Positions 8,192 through 14,020 of a stretch of DNA of 14,020 bases are shown piece by piece. The notes beneath the pieces were generated by a model, which searched no databases, was not told where the DNA came from, and saw nothing but the letters and a program-made list of their open reading frames with translations. How positions within the stretch are numbered: position 1 is the first letter of the stretch; every line of letters starts with the position of its first letter. The position numbers were made by a program, and so were the translations under genes. This DNA is from Citromicrobium sp. (lineage in GTDB: Bacteria > Pseudomonadota > Alphaproteobacteria > Sphingomonadales > Sphingomonadaceae): contig QFNA01000035.1 of assembly GCA_003248395.1 (NCBI GenBank), positions 1 to 14,020 on the forward strand, given 5' to 3'.

Positions 8192-9338
8192 CGAGAAACT
8201 CCACGATGGCGCGGGCGCCGCGCAAACCTGCCGCTTCGTCAGTCACGCTAAAGGTATCGGCGAAGAGTTCACGCTGTCGCGGCTCGTACTCGGGAAAACT
8301 GGCAATGGCGGCATCGATGGCTTCGACCACGTCGTCTTCCGGGCCGATGACCGGGCCAGTCTGCCAATGTGTGAAATCGGCGTTGTCTTGCCACTCGATT
8401 CCATGGGCGTTGAGATGGAGGCATGGCCGCGGGCGAACCATGAACTCGTAGATCTGGCTGCTAACATCGCCCAGATAGAGATCCGCAATGTTGGTGTAGC
8501 TCATGTCCGCAGACGCGCCGCTTCCGGGATCGAAATGAACGCGCTGTGGGTCAAGATCGCTGGGATTGGGTCGAGGCACGCGTGAAATCGCCGGTGGCGA
8601 AATTGTCAGCGCAAAGCGGCGTTGCATCAACATGACGTGCGGAGCGAAAAGCAGGTTGTATTTGCCGCTGCGGGCGATGCTCTCAACGACCGAGCGTCCC
8701 ATGCGGTAATAGCTCGACAGCTTCGGCGAGGGGTGGGGGGCATAGAGGACAGTTGGTCGCTGGCAGTCTCCAAACGGGGACGGGCGGCGCTGTTCGGCAA
8801 ACAGGTCGAACTTCGGATAGCCGATCGTCCTGATCCGCGCAGGATCGACGCCAGCCTGCTCGGTCAACCGACGCGCAATTTTCGGTCCCGAAACCAGCAC
8901 GAGATCGAACAGCGCGCTTTCGCGATTGAACCCGATCGCGCGATCGCCTGCACCATGGCGGGTATGAACGATCTTGAGCCGATCGAGCCCATATCGCGTC
9001 TTGAGTAGCAAGGATGTCTTCTCGGAAACGACCAAGGCATCGAAGCTGCGAAAGAATTCGAGATTATCGCGATAGAGCAGGATTTTGCGCGCTGGGAGGG
9101 CCCGGTTCAGCGTTCTTTCGAGCGTCACCGACGTCCTGCGGCGCAATGCCAGCTGAACGATCCTGAAGCGTTCGATCAGGTCACCGGCAATGTCCCGCAC
9201 GTGTCGCTCAAGCCGCTCGTCACCGAGCGCAAGAGTGACCTCCACCCTCTCCATCTCGACCATGCGCATCGCAATGGGGAGGCTGTGCGCGATCTGGTGA
9301 ATCTGGTCGTGATTGAACAGAAAGCAAATGCGGTACAT
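8181..9338 (-). CDS. CDP-glycerol glycerophosphotransferase-like (TagB/TagF-type) GT-B protein
   Basis: A 385-residue protein with the GT-B pattern of the TagB/TagF family, which transfers polyol-phosphate units from CDP-activated donors. Visible motifs are an N-terminal strand (YRICFLFNH), HGAGD (128-132, where the family has a catalytic-region HG), GYPKFD (173-178), YAPHPS (199-204), FAPH (231-234, a likely counterpart of the family's Arg-Leu-His-Pro), IADLYLGDVSSQIYEF (284-299, the donor-site D-x-SS region) and RPRPCLHLN. There are no membrane helices, so it is cytosolic or peripheral. In Gram-negatives such enzymes act in capsule, LPS or other glycan modification, but the true donor here is unproved and another nucleotide-linked donor is possible. 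The start is ATG at 9336-9338 without a strong Shine-Dalgarno. It is the first gene of the leftward GT-GT-MATE cluster. Confidence 0.75.
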   Translation of the reverse strand: MYRICFLFNHDQIHQIAHSLPIAMRMVEMERVEVTLALGDERLERHVRDIAGDLIERFRIVQLALRRRTSVTLERTLNRALPARKILLYRDNLEFFRSFDALVVSEKTSLLLKTRYGLDRLKIVHTRHGAGDRAIGFNRESALFDLVLVSGPKIARRLTEQAGVDPARIRTIGYPKFDLFAEQRRPSPFGDCQRPTVLYAPHPSPKLSSYYRMGRSVVESIARSGKYNLLFAPHVMLMQRRFALTISPPAISRVPRPNPSDLDPQRVHFDPGSGASADMSYTNIADLYLGDVSSQIYEFMVRPRPCLHLNAHGIEWQDNADFTHWQTGPVIGPEDDVVEAIDAAIASFPEYEPRQRELFADTFSVTDEAAGLRGARAIVEFLDGV

Positions 9339-9524
9339 CGTCGGGCCCGCTAACCGACGGATGCGAAAATTGCCATACCGTTGGCCTCCTTCACCCGCTC
9401 ACTAGCTAGCATGATGCGGTATGCTGGTCGAGGAGACAGGATTGCCGGCCTTCCCCATCGCAACTCGCAAGCTTCTCAAGTTTTACCAGATTTCAGTTGT
9501 CTTGCCTGTCGCTAGAGTTAAGGG
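9339..9524. other. Divergent intergenic region between the glycan cluster and the export operon
   Basis: These 186 bases lie between two outward-reading gene groups, so both should have promoters here. I could not assign either with conviction. Visible structure: CGTCGG/CCGACG (9339-9344 and 9354-9359), a six-base inverted repeat immediately before the leftward start codon; the arms AGCAT/ATGCT (9408-9412 and 9421-9425) separated by eight bases, a possible operator; and TAGAGT at 9513-9518, which resembles a -10 box but has no good -35. No small open frame in the gap looks like a gene. Confidence 0.45.
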
Positions 9525-11018
9525 TTGAGGCCGGAGAGACAGGGGGTCAACATTCCGGACGAGCGTTTCGACGCCAAATTTGGCGCAACATTCCTGATCG
9601 TGGCCGTGATGGCGCTTAGCGCGTGTGTCGGGCCGCGTGCGGTGTCGACCGCGTCGGAGATTCCCGTGCCCGCCGACTGGGCCTTTTCCGACAGTACTCC
9701 CATGACAACGGATCTGTCAGAATACTGGACGCAGTTGAACGATCCGCTGCTCGATCAATTCGTCCGTCAGGCCATCACGCAGAACCGCGACATTGCCTTG
9801 GGGATTGCGCGGCTGGATCAGGCGCGCGCCGGATTGCGGCTCGCGCGGGCCGGCTATCTACCTAGCGTGTCCGGCCGGGCAGGAGCCAGTCGCGACGTCG
9901 GCGATCTCGCACGCGATGATATCGACTTCAGCCTGGGCGCCGATGTGTCGTGGGAGGCGGACCTGTTCGGGCGTATTTCTGGACAGGTCGCCGCAAGCCG
10001 CGCGGATCTCGCAGCGGCAGGCTATTCGCTCGCAGATGTGCAACGGCTCATCGTAGGGCAGGTGGCCATCCAGACGGTGCAGGCGCGGGCATCAGCCGAG
10101 CAACTGGCCATCGCACGCTCTACCCTGGTGTTTCAGGACGACAATCTGCAGCTGGCACGATGGCGCAATCAGGCCGGTCTCGTGTCGAGCCTCGACGTCG
10201 AACAGGCGCGCGCGCAACGCGCCCAGACCGCTGCCACCATTCCGCTGCTCGAAAGCAATCTCGTGGCCAGTGCGAACGCAATTGCCACGCTGATCGGAGA
10301 GCCGCCGGGCCGGACCTACGCAGCGTTGACCGAAACCAGGCCCGCGGCCGTGCCACTGCCGCCTGCTGCTTCGAGTTTTGCCGCGCCCGCCGAAGTCCTT
10401 CGCCGCCGTCCCGATTTGCGCGCTGCCGAGGCCGATTTGGTGGCTGCGGCAGCAAGGATCGGCGTCGCTCGCACCGAGCTTTTGCCGGCAGCGCGCATCA
10501 CCGGGACCATCGCGACCGGTGGCACATCGCTTGGCAACCTGTTCGATATCATCACCGGCAATCTGTTTGCGGGCCTCACGCAACTGATCTTCGACGGCGG
10601 TCGCGCAGCGTCTCGGATCGATAGCGCCGAAGCGACTGCGCGCGCGTCGCTCGCAAGCTACGAACGCGCCGTCCTGGTCGCGCTTGAAGACGTGGAGACA
10701 GCGGCTGTCGACCGGCGCACGGCAGACGAGCGTGTCGCGATCACCGAAGAGGCGCTCGACGCGGCGAATAATTCGGCCTTTCTCGCGCGCAGCCAATACG
10801 AGGCGGGACTGACCGATTTCCAGACCTTGCTGGTGGTCGAGAACCAGCTGTTGTCGGCACGCAACCAACTGGTGAGCGCACAGGCCGACCGAGCGACCGC
10901 GTTCATCCGCCTGACCCAGGCGCTTGGCGGCGGATGGAACGCATCAGATTACGATTTCCCCCTGCCGGAAAGCTATGCACCGGCAACCGACAGGCCAGAA
11001 GCTAGGACAGCCGAATGA
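9525..11018 (+). CDS. NodT-family outer-membrane efflux lipoprotein (OprM/TolC type)
   Basis: A 497-residue outer-membrane factor that should form the trimeric exit duct of the pump encoded downstream. It carries a lipoprotein signal ending LSAC, with the lipidated Cys at residue 34 of this frame. The two OEP repeats are visible: DPLLDQFVRQAITQNRDIAL to ARAGYLPSVSG, and LRRRPDLRAAEADLVAA to RTELLPAARITGTI. The LRRRPDLRAAEADL block is a hallmark of the NodT family. Near 360-465 come the second long helices (DGGRAASRIDSAEA; TDFQTLLVVENQLLSARNQL). No ATG or GTG gives a full signal peptide. The frame begins with TTG at 9525, directly after an AAGGG with no spacing, while ATT at 9552 has AGGGGG five bases upstream; the true start is unresolved. 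It overlaps the adaptor gene by ATGA. Confidence 0.93.
   Translation: MRPERQGVNIPDERFDAKFGATFLIVAVMALSACVGPRAVSTASEIPVPADWAFSDSTPMTTDLSEYWTQLNDPLLDQFVRQAITQNRDIALGIARLDQARAGLRLARAGYLPSVSGRAGASRDVGDLARDDIDFSLGADVSWEADLFGRISGQVAASRADLAAAGYSLADVQRLIVGQVAIQTVQARASAEQLAIARSTLVFQDDNLQLARWRNQAGLVSSLDVEQARAQRAQTAATIPLLESNLVASANAIATLIGEPPGRTYAALTETRPAAVPLPPAASSFAAPAEVLRRRPDLRAAEADLVAAAARIGVARTELLPAARITGTIATGGTSLGNLFDIITGNLFAGLTQLIFDGGRAASRIDSAEATARASLASYERAVLVALEDVETAAVDRRTADERVAITEEALDAANNSAFLARSQYEAGLTDFQTLLVVENQLLSARNQLVSAQADRATAFIRLTQALGGGWNASDYDFPLPESYAPATDRPEARTAE
9541..9554 (+). promoter_or_regulatory. Ribosome-site-like AGGGGG in front of a possible ATT start
   Basis: AGGGGG at 9541-9546 is followed after five bases by ATT at 9552, in frame with the outer-membrane factor. 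Starting here would give a 24-residue lipoprotein signal beginning with Pro-Asp-Glu-Arg and ending LSA-Cys, a normal length. ATT starts are rare (known for infC), so this is a candidate only. It competes with TTG at 9525, which would give a 33-residue signal but has no properly spaced ribosome site. Confidence 0.35.
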
Positions 11019-12337
11019 GCGATTCCGATCCAGCAATGCAGCCCGAAGCGACTTCGCCCGAACAGGATATCGAAAGCTATCTCGACACCGGCAAGCCGCG
11101 CAAATGGTACAGGCGCAAACGCGTCTGGGCCGGAGCTATAGTTGCGATCCTGCTGATCTTTGCTCTGTCGCGATGCATGGGAGAGGAGCCGGCACCCAAT
11201 TACGTGACGGCTGAAGTGGTGACCCGCTCGCTCGACCTGACCGTGACCGCCACCGGCAATCTGCGCCCGACCAATCAGGTCGAAGTGGGGTCGGAAATCT
11301 CCGGTCGTATCGACCGGATCCTGGTCGATGTGAACGACCAGGTCTCGCGTGGGCAGGTGCTGGCGGTGATCAACACCGACGTGATCCAGGACCAGATCGA
11401 CCAGAATCGCGCCAGTTTGAATGCTGCGCGTGCGCAGATCGCGCAGGCGCAGGCGACGCTGTCGGCGGACAGTGCCCAGCTCGAACGGCTGCGCGAGGTC
11501 GAACGGCTCTCGGGCGGCCGCGTACCTTCGGATGCCGAAATGGAGCAGGCCATTGCGGCGGTGCGGCGCGGACAGGCTGCGGTGGCTTCGGCGCGGGCCA
11601 ATGCCACTGCCGTCGAAGCGCAGCTGTCGACGGCGCAGACCCAGTCGCAGCGCGCCGTTATCCGTGCACCGGTCTCGGGCGTGGTGCTCGCCCGGCAAGT
11701 GGAACCGGGTCAGACCGTTGCCGCCAGCTTCAACACCCCGACGCTGTTCGTCCTGGCGGAAAACCTCGGAACGATGCAGTTGCGGGTGAACCTGGACGAG
11801 GCCGATGTCGGTCAGGTCGAAGAGGGGCAGCGCGCCGCCTTTACCGTGGATGCCTATCCCGGCCGGCGCTTCCCCGCGCAGGTGGAGCGCGTGGACCTTG
11901 CCTCCAATACGGTTGCGCAGACGCAGGAACAGCAGAGCGCACAGCAGGGACAGGCCGTGGTCAGTTACGAGGCGCGCCTCACGGTCGACAATCCTCAAGG
12001 TTTGCTGCGTCCCGGCATGACCGCAACCGCCACGATCGCGACGCAGAGCACCGGCAACCGTCTGCTCGTACCCAATGCGGCGTTGCGCTTCGAGCCTGAG
12101 AGCGAGGATGAAGGCGGCGGCATTTTCGGGCCACCAGATATCGGCCTCGATCAGGCAAGCTCGGCGAGCATCGGTGTCGGCAGCCGACAGACCGTCCATG
12201 TCGTGGAGGGCGATGGCAGCCTGCGCGCCATCGAGGTGGTGACCGGACAGAGCGACGGACGCTTTACCGTAGTCACCTCCGACGAGTTGAAGCGCGGCAT
12301 GAAGGTGGTGACCGGGATCGCTGCGGGACCACAGTGA
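11015..12337 (+). CDS. MacA-like periplasmic adaptor (HlyD/RND family)
   Basis: A 440-residue membrane-fusion protein linking an inner-membrane ABC transporter to the outer-membrane duct. Residues 1-36 are a cytoplasmic tail, acidic then very basic (KPRKWYRRKR), followed by one transmembrane anchor (37-53). The lipoyl half-motifs are VEVGSEISGRIDRILVDVND (89-108) and VIRAPVSGVVLARQVEPGQ (215-233). Between them (about 120-212) is the coiled-coil hairpin, with a tip LERLREVERLSGGRVPSDAEM resembling the TolC-docking R-L-S motif. The beta-barrel and membrane-proximal domains follow (NLDEADVGQVEEGQRAAF; LLRPGMTATATI; LVPNAALRF). An acidic, Gly/Ser-rich loop at 361-388 interrupts the last domain. 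The ATG overlaps the previous stop as ATGA, and AGGA lies seven bases upstream. The pairing with a MacB-type ABC pair, not an RND pump, supports the MacA assignment; the cargo is unknown. Confidence 0.93.
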   Translation: MSDSDPAMQPEATSPEQDIESYLDTGKPRKWYRRKRVWAGAIVAILLIFALSRCMGEEPAPNYVTAEVVTRSLDLTVTATGNLRPTNQVEVGSEISGRIDRILVDVNDQVSRGQVLAVINTDVIQDQIDQNRASLNAARAQIAQAQATLSADSAQLERLREVERLSGGRVPSDAEMEQAIAAVRRGQAAVASARANATAVEAQLSTAQTQSQRAVIRAPVSGVVLARQVEPGQTVAASFNTPTLFVLAENLGTMQLRVNLDEADVGQVEEGQRAAFTVDAYPGRRFPAQVERVDLASNTVAQTQEQQSAQQGQAVVSYEARLTVDNPQGLLRPGMTATATIATQSTGNRLLVPNAALRFEPESEDEGGGIFGPPDIGLDQASSASIGVGSRQTVHVVEGDGSLRAIEVVTGQSDGRFTVVTSDELKRGMKVVTGIAAGPQ

Positions 12338-12344
12338 GTTTCGC

Positions 12345-13085
12345 GTGGCCGACGTCGTGACCGAAATACCGATCATCGAACTCGAAGGTATCACCAAGAC
12401 CTTCGGGACCGGACCGGCCGCATTCCAGGCCCTCAAGGGCGTCGATCTATCGATCGCACGCGGCGATTTCGTCGCAGTGATGGGCCCGTCGGGATCGGGC
12501 AAGTCGACGACGATGAACATTCTGGGTTGCCTCGACACGCCGACCAGCGGGACTTTCCGGTTTCGCGGGGTCGAGGTCCAGGCGCTGACACGGGACCAGC
12601 GGAGCCTGCTTCGGCGGCGCTATCTCGGCTTCGTGTTTCAGGGATTCAATCTCCTCGCCCGCACGAGCGCGCTTGAGAATGTCGAGCTTCCGCTGCTTTA
12701 CCGTGGCGAGACGAAGAAGGACCGCCGCGAGGCGGCAGAACGCTCGCTCGACAAGGTCGGGCTGCTTCCCTGGGCTTCACATACGCCCGCCGAACTATCG
12801 GGCGGCCAGCAGCAGCGCGTCGCCATTGCGCGCGCGCTCGTCACCGACCCCGATGTGCTCCTTGCCGACGAGCCGACCGGCAATCTCGATACCGAACGTT
12901 CGATCGAGATCATGGAATTGTTGAGCGGATTGAGCGAAACCGGCATCACGGTGCTGATGGTGACGCACGAAGAGGAGATGGCCGCCTATGCGCGTACCAT
13001 CGTCCATTTCCGCGACGGGCTGGTGGAACGCAGCGAGCAGGGCGCACGCACGCTTACTGCTGTAAGCCCGGGTGGCCAGCCATGA
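12345..13085 (+). CDS. MacB/LolD-type ABC transporter ATPase
   Basis: A 246-residue nucleotide-binding subunit that should power the permease encoded next. It has Walker A GPSGSGKST (47-55), Q-loop Gln99 in FVFQGFNLL, signature LSGGQQQR (151-158), Walker B with VLLADEPTGNLD (171-182) and H-loop His208 in VTHEEEM. FVFQGFNLLARTSALENVELPL is typical of the MacB/LolD/FtsE-like export branch. In E. coli MacB this domain is fused to the permease; here the two are separate genes. The start is probably GTG at 12345, seven bases after the adaptor stop, with no clear ribosome site, which fits reinitiation after the upstream gene. A second GTG at 12357 is possible and would still keep the whole domain. 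The stop overlaps the permease start as ATGA. Confidence 0.95.
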   Translation: MADVVTEIPIIELEGITKTFGTGPAAFQALKGVDLSIARGDFVAVMGPSGSGKSTTMNILGCLDTPTSGTFRFRGVEVQALTRDQRSLLRRRYLGFVFQGFNLLARTSALENVELPLLYRGETKKDRREAAERSLDKVGLLPWASHTPAELSGGQQQRVAIARALVTDPDVLLADEPTGNLDTERSIEIMELLSGLSETGITVLMVTHEEEMAAYARTIVHFRDGLVERSEQGARTLTAVSPGGQP

Positions 13086-14020
13086 GGCCGCGCATGTTCG
13101 GCGCCACCTTGCTACTCGCATTTCGCGAAATCCGGCGGCATCTCTTGCGCAGTTTCCTGACAACACTTGGCATCATCATCGGCGTCGCTGCGGTGATCAC
13201 CATGGTGACGCTCGGCAATGGTCTGACCGCGGATGTACAGGAAGATATTTCGGGCCTTGGCTCCAATGTCTTCATCATCTTTCCTGAAAGTGTCGAGGGT
13301 CGCGCACCGCCGCCCTTCGATGACGACGATATCCGCGCAGTCGAACGCCAGATTCCCGGTGTTTCCAGCGCTGCCGGAACCGCGCAGGCGGGCGCGACGG
13401 CGTTTCACAACGGCCAGGACTGGAGCACGAGCGTGCAAGGGGCCGATCCGGAATTCTTCGCTGCACAGTCGATCGAGGTCGAGGAAGGCCGCGACTTCAC
13501 CGATCAGGAAGTCGAGAGTGGCGAAGCCGTCTGCATCGTCGGCACCAAGATCGTCGACGAAATCTTCGTCGAGGACGAGGTGCTGGGCGAACAGATGCGC
13601 GTCGGCAATGTCAGTTGCCAGGTGGTGGGCGTGGCAGGGGAGCGCTCCGGCGGCGGCGGCGGGGGGCAGGATGTCAATGACGTCGTCTTCATGCCGCTCA
13701 AGACGGTCCAGCGCCGATTTACCGGTGCGGGCAATGTACAATTCTTCGTGGTCAAATACGACGGATCCTATGCAAACGCGTCGATCCAGCAGCAACTGAT
13801 CGACCTCCTGCGCGAACGACGTGTCATCCAGCCGGGCGAAGCAAACGACTTCAACATCGTCGATACCGCCGACATCAACGAAACCGTCAGCAACGTGACC
13901 GGAACGATGACTGCGGTCGTAACCGTAATCGCTGCGATCAGTCTGCTGGTCGGCGGGATCGGGATCATGAACATCATGCTCGTCAGCGTGACGGAGCGCA
14001 CGCGCGAAATCGGCATCCGC
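13082..14020 (+). CDS. MacB-type ABC permease, N-terminal 313 residues (cut by window end)
   Basis: The inner-membrane permease partner of the preceding ATPase, open to the window edge at codon 313. Full-length split MacB permeases are about 400 residues, so the last two helices are missing. Residues 1-25 hold the basic amphipathic start (LAFREIRRHLLRSFLTTLG), and helix 1 is about 26-45. A large periplasmic domain follows (about 50-270; GLTADVQEDISGLGSNVF to VDTADINETVSNVTGTM). Helix 2 starts near 277 and leads into GGIGIMNIMLVSVTERTREIGIR, the conserved FtsX/MacB motif. MacB-type permeases use ATP-driven movement of the periplasmic domain to push cargo from the periplasm through the adaptor and duct, rather than carrying it across the membrane. 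Odd points: a run of six Gly (190-195) and two periplasmic Cys (151, 179). The start is ATG at 13082, overlapping the previous stop. Confidence 0.94.
   Translation, partial: MRPRMFGATLLLAFREIRRHLLRSFLTTLGIIIGVAAVITMVTLGNGLTADVQEDISGLGSNVFIIFPESVEGRAPPPFDDDDIRAVERQIPGVSSAAGTAQAGATAFHNGQDWSTSVQGADPEFFAAQSIEVEEGRDFTDQEVESGEAVCIVGTKIVDEIFVEDEVLGEQMRVGNVSCQVVGVAGERSGGGGGGQDVNDVVFMPLKTVQRRFTGAGNVQFFVVKYDGSYANASIQQQLIDLLRERRVIQPGEANDFNIVDTADINETVSNVTGTMTAVVTVIAAISLLVGGIGIMNIMLVSVTERTREIGIR

Noticed and set aside
10973..12538. 521-codon open frame on the minus strand
   Set aside because: It is antisense to the MacA-like gene and spans three operon genes. The sense strand has clear lipoyl, hairpin and barrel motifs, whereas this frame has none.
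13112..13795. 227-codon open frame on the minus strand
   Set aside because: It is antisense to the MacB-type permease, and its composition looks like a shadow of the sense codons.

Overview
The window looks like chromosomal DNA from a high-GC alphaproteobacterium. The protein families and codon usage fit Sphingomonadales, most likely the Erythrobacter/Sphingomonas group; this is a judgement from protein style, not a database match. It is densely coding, with no gap above 300 bases, and I saw no tRNA, rRNA, CRISPR array, insertion sequence or phage gene.

Layout. The left part reads leftward: the 5' portion of an Arg-rich RcnB-like envelope protein gene (1-405, cut by the window edge), a membrane-bound diguanylate cyclase of MASE1-PAS-GGDEF architecture (537-2312), and the ABC-F translation factor EttA (2505-4178). 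A secreted M28 zinc peptidase (4293-5687) runs rightward, divergent from ettA. It ends tail to tail, inside a shared CTAG, with a DinF-type MATE transporter (5684-7021). That transporter is the last gene of a compact leftward cluster that also holds a GT4 glycosyltransferase (7064-8191) and a CDP-glycerol glycerophosphotransferase-like GT-B enzyme (8181-9338).

After a 186-base divergent gap, a rightward operon encodes a tripartite export pump: a NodT-family outer-membrane lipoprotein (9525-11018), a MacA-like adaptor (11015-12337), a separate MacB-type ATPase (12345-13085) and a MacB-type permease (13082 to the window end, truncated). The genes overlap or are separated by only 7 bases, so they are probably co-transcribed and translationally coupled.

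How they fit together. Two groups look functional. The four-gene pump should span the envelope from cytoplasmic ATPase to outer-membrane duct. The two glycosyltransferase-like genes plus the MATE gene may make and handle a surface glycan or glycolipid, but no substrate can be read from sequence. The other genes are ordinary housekeeping or signalling genes. I found no clear new defence or mobile system. The points most worth a second look are the glycan/MATE cluster, the Asp replacing Glu in the GT4 EX7E motif, the start-codon hairpin in front of the RcnB-like gene, and the odd start of the outer-membrane factor gene.
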